Source: Erpobdella octoculata (Eukaryota; Annelida; Clitellata; Hirudinida; Erpobdellidae). From it: DNA of 64,000 nt. The notes under the pieces were generated by a model. It was not told the DNA's origin and did not search any database. It saw only the letters and a program-made list of their open reading frames with translations. The stretch spans positions 5,618,432 through 5,682,431 of the forward strand of contig OZ022246.1 of NCBI GenBank assembly GCA_963978895.1, in the 5' to 3' direction. Each line of letters begins with the position of its first letter. The first letter of the stretch is position 1. Shown here in pieces: positions 36,134-49,030 of the stretch. The position numbers were made by a program, and so were the translations under genes.

Positions 36134-37283
36134 TTGTGGTCAATTTAGGCTGACATTATATATTGCAAGCTATTATGTAGAAAAAATTTATTTTATTCAG
36201 TTTAAAAGGGCAAAAGCTTGATCGCTTCCCATTGCAGATTAACCCTGCCACTGAATTGGGACTAATTTTTATTTAATTTTTGTTCATAGGTTAAATTTTA
36301 ACTGTGATTACTTTTGAAACCATAATCGGCCATTTTACAAAATGGCCGATAACGCAAAATACATCATCAAAATAAAATCATACAAGTGGATTCATGTACT
36401 ACTGTACTAGCTTAAAAAGGTTTTTATTACCAGCATCATCCCACTCATGGGAAGAAGAGTCTTTAACTTTCTGTGATTTTTCGAGTTATTTTTTATATTT
36501 TTCAAAGGTTTTAATATAAAAAAAATATTTTTTTGGAAAGTTTTTTCAAGTAACAGTGACTTAAGACTATTTAGCTATTAATTCAAGTTCATAATTAACA
36601 TTTGAACTGAGTTATGTCTAGTATTTTACCTACTATAAGAACTTGTAAAATTCGATATCGACCATTTTATAAAATGGCCGCCAACGCCACACCCACCACC
36701 AAATTTGAGGAAAACAAGTGGATTCTCCTCTACAAAGTCCACATAACCACCCTCCCCCCTCCCCCCGGGAGAGCAGGGTCTATAGGTTTACAAGATACAA
36801 AGAAGCAAGCTGCTACAGTATGGGATAGGTCATAACAATATTTGCCCAATAGGAGAGTGGATTTGCTGAATACTTTGCTATTAAATCTTCACCAATAATA
36901 GTGCTTGCTAGATATCCACCGAGCTCAAGTTGTAATTTTTCCGCATCTGATCTTTTTGTTAAAGTTGCATTGTGATTGAGTTCAGCCAGAACTTGTATTG
37001 CGCGAAAACCATAGACATCAATAGTGAGAACGCTTTGTTTGGCTGTAAAGTTTATGATTTTGATTGCATCTATGAAGAAATAATTAATTTAAATTTTTTT
37101 TTAATAAAACCGGCGGCTGAGGGGTCTAAATACAATCAGCAAACTAGTGGAACTTTACCCTATTAGTAGTATTGATACAATGTTGATTCTGTCACAGCTG
37201 TATACATCAAAGTTATTATTTATTACACAAAATCAAAACAAAATTCTAAACACCCATATTTGCACATCTTTTTATTAATAACT
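35591..37283 (+). mobile_element. hAT-type element (CAGGGACG family), right end lost, with nested element
   Basis: Left end CAGGGACGTAAATTGCGGGG matches the intact copy at 44,897-46,244. Homology runs to 35,977 and resumes at 37,129-37,283, where a Helitron end (ACTAGCGGACCC) cuts it. Contains a local duplication (GATGATT-AATGCGTATTGGAAT twice). Confidence 0.75.
35978..37128 (-). mobile_element. hAT element with TIR TAGACCCCTCAGCCGCC, nested
   Basis: Perfect 17-bp inverted ends and 8-bp duplication AATACAAT (35970-35977 and 37129-37136). The uninterrupted target is seen in the sister copy near 45,270. On the minus strand at about 36,780-36,990 a hAT C-terminal segment is readable (LGGYLASTIIGEDLIAKY, NPLSYWAN, YPILQQLASLYL). 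A (TA)n of 30 bp is at 36,100-36,131. Confidence 0.88.
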
Positions 37284-38420
37284 AGCGGACCCGGCGAACT
37301 TCGTTTCACCTTAAAGAGTGTATTTTTTAAGCAATAAAGAACAATAATAACAAATATCCTATATATAAGTTTAAAAAAAAACAAAAATACAAAAAAACGT
37401 TCACTTTAATAGTTTATTAGAAAAACATTGGTTGAACCAAAACAAATAAATCTGATGGTCTGCCGACACGTGAACACGCCACATACAATTGACCATGAGA
37501 AAAACATGCATTATCCAAGTTCAGACCACAAACACTCAAAGATTGGCCTTGTGATTTGTTAATCGTCATAGCAAATGCTTGGCGAATCGGAAATTGAATT
37601 CTGCCGATCACTTGATGTTTGTCCGGGAAGCAGCATTTGAACAATTTCAATCCACTTTGGATTACAGGTGAAGGTAATGAATAGATCTGGCCGACCGTAA
37701 TGACGAACATATGTCATTGCACCCTGCGCATATTCATGCATATGACGCGGACTACTTATGTAAGTAGCCGGTAGAATAGTTAATCGACCAATGTTAATAC
37801 ACTTTAATAGTTTATTAGAAAAACATTGGTTGAACTCGGGTCGATTCTCTTTAATCCAGCACTTTATGATACACTATGTTTTTTGTTTTATTATCGGGCA
37901 AAAAAACAAATAAATCTGATGGTCTGCCGACACGTGAACACGCCACATACAATTGACCATGAGAAAAACATGCATTATCCAAGTTCAGACCACAAACACT
38001 CAAAGATTGGCCTTGTGATTTGTTAATCGTCATAGCAAATGCTTGGCGAATCGGAAATTGAATTCTGCCGATCACTTGATGTTTGTCCGGGAAGCAGCAT
38101 TTGAACAATTTCAATCCACTTTGGATTACAGGTGAAGGTAATGAATAGATCTGGCCGACCGTAATGACGAACATATGTCATTGCACCCTGCGCATATTCA
38201 TGCATATGACGCGGACTACTTATGTAAGTAGCCGGTAGAATAGTTAATCGACCAATGTTAGCTGCATCTCCTTCGGTGCTGATTGCGTCGCGTAAATGGA
38301 TATACTCCTCTGAACGCAGTTTGGCTTGATTCAGTCGAATGAAAGTTAGGCGTTCGTTTCAATTTTGACATACATGTCGACGCAATATTGCTGAAACAAC
38401 TGACGATATCGGGTTAGTGC
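37284..38420 (-). mobile_element. Helitron, Rep fused to helicase end, tandemly duplicated
   Basis: CTAG terminus at 37,284 (minus: GAAGTTCGCCGGGTCCGCTAGT). Helicase C-terminus at 37,417-37,600 ([37 protein letters not shown]) preceded in the other frame by Rep sequence ([30 protein letters not shown]). The block is repeated at 37,851-38,205, and further Rep sequence (QYCVDMYVKIE, RLNQAKLRSEEYIHLRDAI) extends to 38,420. The catalytic part of Rep, including the HUH-Y2 active site, and most of the helicase are missing. Confidence 0.85.
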
Positions 38421-38595
38421 CTACTGATCCCAGGACAACTGATCCCAGTACAACTGATCCTAGGATAACCGATCCCAGTACAACTGATCCCAGGACAACT
38501 GATCCCAGGACAACTGATCCCATAGACAACTGATCCCATGTACAACTGATCCCATGGACAACTGATCCCATAGACAACTGATCCCATAGACATAA
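38418..38595. repeat. ~15-bp minisatellite (ACTGATCCCAxxxACA)
   Basis: About eleven units of AACTGATCCCAGKACA / CATAGACA type. Two inverted units occur at 39,345-39,390. Confidence 0.85.
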
Positions 38596-38599
38596 GCAA

Positions 38600-39000
38600 C
38601 TCATTTTTTAACTCATTTTTTGACGACAATGGTGGTGGTGATGATGCTTACGTAGCCAGCTTACGATGGCTTGCTGCATACGACAACGGTGGTGGTGATA
38701 ATGATACTGGCTACTCCAGTTAGTAAACGGAGAAATATTTAGTATAAGCGCACGAGGGCACGATACACAGTCGAAATGAAATTGACAAGTTCGTATTACT
38801 TTTCATCGTTTCACTCCTTTCTGCGTGAAGTTCATAATGAGAAATGGAACCGTACCAATCTAAAAATAATAGAGTTTAGCTCATTTCAGAAGTTGTTTTT
38901 TTCGAAGATATGAATTAAATGAATTAATGAAGACACTCCAACATTAATTCTTATCGGCTTATTTAGGAGTCAATGACGAGGACCATCACTACAGCATCCA
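38600..39000. other. Intergenic, nothing recognised
   Basis: No coding or transposon homology seen, apart from a short GGTGGTGATGATG stretch near 38,630. Confidence 0.4.
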
Positions 39001-39004
39001 AACA

Positions 39005-39250
39005 TACTCATACATACATACATACATACATACATACATACATACATACATACATACATACATACATACATACATACATACATACATAGATACATACATA
39101 CATACATACATACATACATACATACATACATACATACATACATACATACATACATACATACACACATACACACACACATACACACATACACACATACACA
39201 TATACACACACATACACACACATATACACACATTTATACATACACATACA
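39005..39250. repeat. (CATA)n array grading into (CA)-rich
   Basis: About 160 bp of ACAT units followed by ACACACAT units. Confidence 0.95.
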
Positions 39251-39655
39251 TTCGTACATACAAACAGAAATCGGAAATTATGTATGTTAATATCAGTTTA
39301 TTTATTGCAGAAACAGTGAAATATAAAATGATGCAGATATGGGATAAGTTGTCTATGGGATCAGTTGTCCATGGGATCAGTTGTCCGGCTTTTTAAAGGT
39401 TTTTCTATCGTTTTTCTCTCGTTTTTCTCTCACGCTCCCGATCGCTTTCCCACTTTTCGACCCCTAGAGCTCTAAGACTTTCAGAAAAGATTTCTTCTGG
39501 ATGACAATACATGAATTTAATGTTTCCGACATGAATTAGGCTTTAAATCAATTACAATTAATCAAATCAAATTAATCAGACAGTTCAGGATACTCTAAGA
39601 AATACAACTCGCCATTTGGCAGCAACAACTTTTCGAGCCAAAATGTAGAAAACAG

Positions 39656-40540
<885 letters not shown>

Positions 40541-40545
40541 ATACT

Positions 40546-41866
40546 AGCAGTGCCCGTAGCGGCTTCGCTCGCATGAAATTAGAGAATTTGAACCGTGCAT
40601 ACATAGTAGAGTACTGCACGGATCAATTTTTTAGATCTCGGCTCGGTAATCGACAACTTGGCCCAGCCCGTTTCAAAAACCGAAATTCCTGGCCCGGTAC
40701 GGCCCGTCTTATATTGGCCCGGCCCGTTTTTACAGGCCTAGAAGTTCTATATACTTGAAGAATAACTTCGGCCCATCCCACCTTGACTTCAGGTTTAGCC
40801 CGGCCCGTCTGAACACCCTAAAATCTCTAAAATGTCTATATACTTGGTTAAAAATCTCGGCCCGTCCCACCTTCATTTAAGGTTTGGGCAGGGCCGTATG
40901 AAGACCTTAAAATAACGGCTTAGCCCGTCCGTCCGGTGATAAACTGAACTCATCTACTTTTAACCGGCACAAAACCTCAAAATACTAATTTTCACATCTG
41001 TAGCACTTATAGTTTTTAAGTAGCAGTTATTTTAAAATCAAATAACCCTTTTTCCACTTTACATTTGAGGTCCTGGAAACCAAATTTTCAAGAAATGGTG
41101 AAACACGTATATCTTTATTTTTAGAGTAGAAACTAAATACTAATTTTACTTTTGTAGCATTTACAGTTTTTGAGTAGCAGTTACTTTAAAAACCAAGTAA
41201 CCCTATTTTCCACCCCATATTTGAAGTCCTGGAAACCAAATTTGTAAAAAATGGTGAAACACGTATATCATTATTTTTAGAATAGAAACTAAATACTAAT
41301 TTTTACATCTGTGGTATTTACAGTTTTTGAGTAGCAGTTACTTTAAAAAAACAAATAACCCTATTTTCCACCCCACATTTGAAGTCCTGGAAACCAAATT
41401 TTCAAAAAATTGTGAAACCCGTATATCATTATTTTTAGAGTAGAAACTAAATACTAATTTTTACTTTTGTAGCATTAACAGTTTTTGAGTAGAAGCTACT
41501 TTAAAAACCAAATAACCCAATTTTCCAACCCACATTTGATGTCCGGGAAACCGAATTTTCAAAAAATGGTGAAACACGTATCTTTTTATTTTTCAAAAAG
41601 AATCTATATACCAAATTTCAAAATCTCCTCATTTTTGGTTTTCGAGATATACATTGTTTTAGAAAAAAGTTTGTTTTCCAGTTTTTTCCCCTCAGGAGCA
41701 AAATTTTCAAAAATCCCTTCTTAGCGGATGTTTACGCTATAAAAGTAATATAAGTTCCAAATTTCACGTTCCTAGGATGAGGCGTTTGAGCTCGGTGTTG
41801 ATTATCAGTCAGTCAGTCAGTCAATCAGTCAGTCAGTCAGTCAGGACATGTTCTTTTATATATATA
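40546..41866 (-). mobile_element. Helitron family C, most complete copy
   Basis: CTAG end at left (ACTAGCAGTGCCCGTAGCGG), GC-rich GGCCCGTC block, about three ~155-bp tandem units (41.0-41.56 kb), then the 5' region with TTCCCCTCAGGAGCAAAATT, GATGAGGCGTTTGAGCTCGG, (TCAG)n and GGACATGTTCTTTTATATA. No coding sequence; non-autonomous. Confidence 0.78.
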
Positions 41867-41870
41867 GACT

Positions 41871-42388
41871 AGCGGGGTTACCCGGCGTTGCCCGGGGTTT
41901 TTAGAGGTTTTTCTAATGTATGTCCCTCTCGCTCCCGTTTCGTTCTCCACTTTCCCGTTTTCGTCGCGTTCCCGGTCGCTTTTCCGCTCTCGGTCGTTTT
42001 CCAGCTCCCGGTCGCTTTCCCGCTCAGAAGTTTTGTTATCGATTTTCTCTCTTGCTCTCCCGATTCCAGTCGCTTTCCGCGTTCCCGGTCGCTTTCCGCG
42101 TTCCCGGTCGCTTTCCCGTTCCCGGTCGCTTTCCCGTTCCCGGTCGCTTTCCCGTTCCCGGTGGCTTTTCCGTTCCCGGTCGCTTTCCCGTTCCCGGTCG
42201 CTTTCCCGTTCCCGGTCGCTTTCCCGTTCCCGGTCGCTTTCCCGTTCCCGCTCACGCTTGCTCTCCCGTTCCCGGTCATGCTTGCTCTCCCATTCCCGGT
42301 CACGGTTGCTCTCCCGTTCACGCTCATTTTTTCTTTTCCATTCTTTCATAACTTCTGTTAGCCTATAAAACGTAAAATAGATTTGCTA

Positions 42389-42395
<7 letters not shown>
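41871..42395 (-). mobile_element. Helitron A module with 18-bp minisatellite
   Basis: CTAG end at left (GACTAGCGGGGTTACCCGGC); minisatellite CGCTTTCCCGTTCCCGGT with about nine units at 42,085-42,245; variant units with CATGCTTGCTC and CACGGTTGCTC; 5' end CTTTCATAACTTCTGTTAGC ... GATTTGCTAAGAC at TA run. Shares everything but unit number with copies at 23.8, 25.8 and 47.6 kb. Confidence 0.78.
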
Positions 42396-42427
<32 letters not shown>

Positions 42428-42429
<2 letters not shown>

Positions 42430-42568
42430 CATTTGGGCGAGGCGGTGTTGCCGTAGACACGTGGGTTCGATTCCTAGTAGAGTCTTATAAATTTGCGTTA
42501 CTTGTGGTGACAGTTAGTCATCCAATTTGTAGGCTCTTGAAACATTTCAACGCAGTGTTTCACTTCGC
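42428..42568 (+). mobile_element. SINE X, 3' part, inserted in the TA centre of a Helitron composite
   Basis: From GCATTTGGGCGAGGCGGTGT through the B box GGGTTCGATTCC to the tail ACTTGTGGTGACAG, TTGTAGGCTCTTGAAAC and GTGTTTCACTTC; flanked by TA runs. Confidence 0.78.
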
Positions 42569-42584
42569 ATATATATATATATAT

Positions 42585-43160
42585 ATGAATGTTTGTGGGT
42601 TAGTTTGTCTATTATAGAAACGGGAAAGCGACCCGGAACGGACAGCGAGCGGGAACGGAAAAGCAAGCGTGAGCGGGAATGGGAGAGCAAACGTGAGCGG
42701 GAAAGCGACCGGGAGTGGTAAAGCGACCGGGGGCGGGAAAGCGACCGGGAGCGGGAAAGCGACCGGGAGCGGGAAAACGACCGAAAACGGGAAAGCGAAC
42801 GGGAGTGGGAAAGCAGGTGGGAAAGGAAACGGGAGAGAAAGAGACAAACATTAGAAAAACCTCTAAAAACCCGGGCAACGCCGGGTATCTCCGCTAGTAC
42901 ATACATAAACACACACACAGACACACATACATGCACATACACATACATACATACACACATACATACGCACATACATATATATATAGTTCCCGCTCGCTCA
43001 CCCGCTCCGCTCCGCTCATTTTGTGACGGATTTCAAAATTTTTTTTTTATTTGACTTTCCCCTTGACTCTCAAGGTTGTGTGAAAATTTCATTACGATCG
43101 GATGAATGGTGTAGCAATGCCTAAAGGACATTAACATACATAAATACAAACATTCATTTT
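42585..43160 (+). mobile_element. Helitron B module and conserved block
   Basis: 5' TGAATGTTTGTGGGTTAG then minisatellite of GGGAAAGCGACCGGGAGC type, CTAG end at about 42,893-42,899 (GCCGGGTATCTCCGCTAGT), CA-rich microsatellite, then the conserved block (TTTTGTGACGGATTTCAAAA to GGTGTAGCAATGCC) at 43,015-43,130. Confidence 0.75.
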
Positions 43161-43375
43161 TATATATATAGATAATAGCCCATGTCTGTCTAAGACGTTT
43201 TTGTAAGACGATCTGTTATCTATGGCAAATTATCTATATAATAAATAATTATATAAATACATTTTTTCTCTATTTTTATATAATTAAATAAATTAAAAAA
43301 CATTCACCTTACTTAAGTTAATTCAAAATATAAAAAATTATTAATAATTTAATCTATTTTTTCATGTGTTTTGGA

Positions 43376-43470
43376 ATGCATACAAACGATAAAACAATTT
43401 ATTCATTGTAGTGTTATATATATATATATATATATAACATTACAATGAAAAAATTGTTTTATCGTTTGTA

Positions 43471-43475
<5 letters not shown>
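43376..43475. repeat. 100-bp near-perfect hairpin with TA loop
   Basis: ATGCATACAAACGATAAAAC is mirrored by GTTTTATCGTTTGTATGCAT around (TA)n at 43,417-43,438; arms about 40 bp. Could be a foldback element. Confidence 0.8.
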
Positions 43476-44322
<847 letters not shown>

Positions 44323-44852
44323 CAACTTTTGAAGGCTTCAAACAACTTTTAGCAAATCTATTTTACGTTTTATGGGCTAAAAGAAGTTAAGAAAGAGTGG
44401 AAAGGAGAAAATGAGCGCGAGCGGGAACGGGAGTATCCCAGTAAACATGGTAACCATTTTGTAACGTTTCTTGTCCGTTACTTTTCAGTTACCTGGTTAT
44501 GAAAAGGTTACCTGGCCCAAAGCAACTAAAAAGAAACGTTTCTGCAACGTTTCCAATGTAACGAAAAAGTAACATGTAATTTGCGACTAAAAAGAAACGT
44601 TTCTGCAACGTTTCCAACGTAACGGAAAAGTAACATGTAATTTGCGACTAAAAAGAAGTTACTGCAACGCTTCTAATGCAGCCAAAATGTAACGATTTGT
44701 TTTATTCATAGATATCTATGGTTTTATTATTATTAAAAACGACAATATATATTACGGATAATATAAAAATCTTTTATAGCATATATAATTTTATAGAAAG
44801 CGTAAAGTGTTTGTTTATTTATAAAACGCAATTGCTAAAAAGCATTTAGTTA

Positions 44853-44896
44853 ACCCTAACCCGAACCCTAACCCTATCCCTAACCCTATCCCTACC
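44853..44896. repeat. Degenerate telomere-like (CCCTAA)n tract
   Basis: TTAACCCTAACCCGAACCCT followed by CCCTATCCCTAACCC variants; continues after the hAT insertion at 46,245-46,268 (CCCTACCCCTAAACCC). Confidence 0.8.
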
Positions 44897-46244
44897 CAGG
44901 GACGTAAATTGGGGGGGGCAGGGGGGGGCATTTGCCCCCCCCTGATTTTCAAAATTTGAATTTTTTTACCTAGAGTTTACTATATATTTATTTAATTTTA
45001 ACTTTACTTAACCTAGTGATGATGCAATGCGTATTGGAATCCTTCTGGCGTGTATAGACAATTCGCCCCCCCTTGATTTCTAAAATTAAATTTTTTTTTA
45101 CTTAGAGTTTACTATATAATATGTTAATTTTAACTTTACTTAACCTCGTGATGATTCAATGCGTATTGGAGACAATTTTATATCTTGGCTCGATGCTAGA
45201 TTTACCAATAACTGCAGAGTAATAATTTGTGTATCAGTGTTGGTCCAAAGATTAGCTGTTTTATGTGCCAAAATACAATCAGCGAACTCGTTGAATTTTA
45301 CCCTATTAGTGGTATTGATACAATGTTGATTCCCTCACAGCTGTCTACATGAAAGTTATTATTTATTACACAAAAATAAAACAAAATTATACCCACCCCA
45401 TTTTGGACATCTTTTTTACAAACTTTTATTTAGGTTACAATCTCTGTTTTTTTTGTGTGTCTTTCTCTGTACGCAAATCTTGCAAGTGAAATTTAACAAG
45501 CATTTTGACTAGCTAGGAAGTTGAAACTTTCAGCATAGCTTTATTTTTTGATGAAAATACATGATTCAATTAAAAAAAAAAACTTTGAACATCTTTTGCA
45601 TTTCTAAATTGAATGTATTTGAAATCAAAGTTTGTGTTGAAAAACTCGTTTTTCCTTTACTTGTTTTACTAATCCTTTACTTGCCCCTGCAATATGATTA
45701 AATCATTCATCCCCCTTATACCCAGTGGCGCGTGGCGAATCCAGAATATTCTGGTGGGGGATTCACTTTCAGAAATTTTTTTATATTCTCTTCCAAACAG
45801 CTGATAACCGGTAAGGGGTAGTCGTAAGTATTTTGCAAAATTTTTTTCAAAAACTTCCAATTTCTCATCCCAAAAAAGCTGTGGTCGTTTTCCAAAAACA
45901 AGGTATAATACCCAAAAAATTTCAATTGATACTCTGATGGGAAATGCATTTCTCCATCCCTCTCTGTTTGTACCTACGTATTTATATAAATGTAAAAGGT
46001 AATGTGTGTGTGAGAGCATTCGTTTATTACATCCAAGCCACATTTGGCATACAGGTAACCTCATTGATGAGAAAATTTTGAAAAATTACAAAAAAATCTG
46101 TTATTTCTCTGACGTTTCATTGGCAAAAACGAGACAAAACTAAGCACAAAAAACCCGGACAACAGCGGGTAACCCTGTCAGTAAGCTATATAATGGCGGG
46201 AAAAATTTTGCCCCCCCCTGGAAAATGCTGAATTTACGTCCCTG
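44897..46244. mobile_element. hAT-type element in telomere-like repeat
   Basis: Inverted ends CAGGGACGTAAATT / AATTTACGTCCCTG and 8-bp duplication TCCCTACC (44889-44896; 46245-46252). Poly-G/poly-C subterminal tracts. No intact transposase. A frame at 45,669-46,064 on the minus strand is not recognised. A Helitron-like end (CAACAGCGGGTAACCCTGTCAGT) at about 46,170 marks a nested piece. Confidence 0.88.
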
Positions 46245-46252
46245 TCCCTACC

Positions 46253-47484
46253 CCTAAACCCTATCCTAGGTAGTAGCATACAAATTTCAAAATAATTTTT
46301 TTTTAATTTCATTAATATTTTTATATAAAGGTACAAATTCTGAGTTTGAATATACCATATAGTGTAAAAAAATAAAATTAATAAAGATATAGCGAATCAA
46401 AGATCGCGTACCGCCGTGGCAATAGCATTAACGTTTTATCAAAGCGTAGGAAGTTGCCGACCACGAATAAAATAAAAACAACTCATTGTTATTTTGTATT
46501 TAAACAATACGGAGCTGCCGACTTCGAAGTTGCCGACCACAACAATAATCTCTGTGGTTTACATTTTATAAAAATATAAAATAAACTCAGGCGATTTGAA
46601 TTTAACACGCCTTTGTGAAGAAACAGCCGGTGTGAAAAACGTTGTACTTATCAGTGTTATTTCAAGTGTAAAAAAATAAATTTAATAAAGACGCTTAATA
46701 AATGGTATTTGCATTGTGTAGTATTATATTTTCCTAGTAGATTTTGTTCTATCTCGGTTCACTGAGCGCGTCGAACGAGTCGCCTGGGATGAGCTAGTAA
46801 GTCAGATAAGATGCTAATCAAAAGTTAATTAACGACTCGCTTCTACAGCTCTTGTGTTAGAAATAATTTGAAGGTACAAAACAAACTATACTGGTTAAAA
46901 ATTACCAATCAATTCAAAACATTAGATTTTTAAACCATTTAAAACCTCTGCTTCCTGCTGCACTACTACCCCTGCCTGTTTGTGAATTTTTATTTTATTT
47001 ATTTATTCGTGTTTTAAGAAAAGACCTGACAGAACGCAGGAAATCATAAACAAATAACCAAAAAAAACAAGAAATTAAAAGAAAGTCTGTCTAGTCTATA
47101 ACGAACATTCAATATTCCGCTAATTATAATGACTGGCAATAGTTAATTTTAGACAATAATAATAGAATAACGTTATTGAATCAGCTAATAGAGTAGAAAG
47201 AAGTTAGGTTAGTAAGAGTCATAGAAGAGCATTCTAATAATAAAGTTACAAGCAAAACTAGCAGAGTGATGTTGCATTGAAGGGAGTACAAAGTCATGTT
47301 TCCTCTTGCGAAGATTATGACCATGATTTATCATTGCGTGGTCATACTCATTTGTAAACATTTCACTTTCATTCACACTGACATAATCTAAATGGCCATA
47401 TTCTCAGGTGAGACATTCTTCTTGCTTGACCAGCGAATTGCTTGATGTCACAAGTGTCTACCAACCCGTGGGTAGTCATAGACA
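46253..47484. other. Interior of the 7-kb TIR region, nothing recognised
   Basis: AT-rich; GAAGTTGCCGACCAC occurs twice at 46,440-46,545. No coding homology seen. Confidence 0.4.
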
Positions 47485-47636
47485 CCTTTCACCAGAGGCG
47501 TGGATTGGGAGGGGCTGAGGGGGGCCATGATTTTTCCACCAAATAGAAAAAATATCTTTTCTAGCTAACCCATGAACGGGTATTTAGATTAGTTGATAAA
47601 AACAGTATTTATCATACTTTTTGAATTATATTACTT

Positions 47637-48660
47637 AGTAGCGGGGTTACCCGGCGTTGCCCGGGGTTTTTAGAGGTTTTTCTAATGTTTGTCCCTCTCG
47701 CTCCCGTTTCCTTCTCCACTTTCCCGTTTTCGTCGCGTTCCCGGTCGCTTTTCCGCTCTCGGTCGTTTTCCAGCTCCCGGTCGCTTTCCCGCTCAGAAGT
47801 TTTGTTATCGATTTTCTCTCTTGCTCGCGTTTCCTTCCAAGCTTGCTCTCCCGATTCCAGTCGCTTTCCGCGTTCCCGGTCGCTTTCCGCGTTCCCGGTC
47901 GCTTTCCCGTTCCCGGTCGCTTTCCCGTTCCCGGTCGCTTTCCCGTTCCCGGTCGCTTTCCCGTTCCCGCTCACGCTTGCTCTCCCGTTCCCGGTCATGC
48001 TTGCTCTCCCATTCCCGGTCACGGTTGCTCTCCCGTTCCCGTCCCCGTTCACGCTCATTTTCTCTTCTCCATTCTTTCATAACTTCTGTTAGCCTATAAA
48101 ACGTAAAATAGATTTGCTAAGACTATATGAATGTTTGTGGGTTAGTCTGTCTATTATAGAAACGGGAAAGCGACCCGGAACGGACAGCGAGTGGGAGCGG
48201 GAATGCGACACGGAACGGACAGCGAGCGGGAGCGGGAATGCGACCGGCAGCGGGAAAACGACCGAAAACGGGATAGCGAACAGGAGTGGGAAAGCAGGTG
48301 GGAAAGGAAACGGGAGAGAAAGAGACAAACATTAGAAAAACCTCTAAAAAAACCCGGGCAACGCCGGGTATCTCCGCTAGTACATACATAAACACAGACA
48401 CAGACACACATACATGCACATACACATACATACATACACACATACATACGCACATACATATATATATAGTTCCCGCTCGCTCACCCGCTCCGCTCATTTT
48501 GTGACGGATTTCAAAACATTTTTCTCTATATTTGATTCCCCTTGACTCTCAAGATTGTGTGAAAATTTCATTACGATCGGATGAATGGTGTAGCAATGCA
48601 TAAACGCCATTAACATATATACATATATACAAACATTCATTTTTATATATATAGATAATC
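47637..48660. mobile_element. Helitron composite A(-)/B(+) with minimal TA centre
   Basis: A module CTAG end at 47,637, minisatellite with about four 18-bp units, 5' ends joined by only ACTATAT at 48,121-48,127, B module to its CTAG end at about 48,376-48,382, CA microsatellite, conserved block 48,490-48,605. The compact junction shows the underlying head-to-head structure clearly. Confidence 0.78.
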
Positions 48661-48664
48661 TACA

Positions 48665-49030
48665 GCTAATATTTCTCTATCTTTTAGGGCTTAGTTTCTC
48701 GCGCCTTTTTACTTTTCTCATATCTCTCCATATCTTTTTCTTCTTCTCTTGCTTTCTCTTAGATATAAGGTGATTTTTAAAATTTGCTTACTAATGTTTA
48801 AAATTGCTCTTCTCCACTGTTTTTTTCTGTTAAGCATTCTTTTGCTGAACACTCTTTTTCCTACTCTGGTCCTTTTCTCTGAAACTCTCTTCCTACTTCT
48901 ATTACTAAATCTATTTCTCTCACTGTTTTCCGTCGGGGTTTAAAACGTATCTGTTTAATAAGTTCGTGTCAATAAGCGCTATTGAACGCCAAGGAAATAG
49001 CGCTATAGAAATTTAATAGATTGATTGCTT
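48665..49030 (+). pseudogene. CR1/L2-like LINE 3' tail
   Basis: Diverged copy of the 49.75-50.5 kb sequence ending TTCCGTCGGGGTTTAAAACG, ATAGCGCTATAGAAATTTAA and TAGATTGATTG. Multiple stops. Confidence 0.75.

Noticed and set aside
38418..38595. CRISPR-like array
   Set aside because: Units are about 15 bp, contiguous and without spacers; this is a minisatellite in a eukaryotic genome.
45669..46064. 131-codon minus-strand frame as a gene
   Set aside because: Inside a hAT element with nested Helitron-like sequence; no recognisable domain, and the other frame is open over the same stretch.
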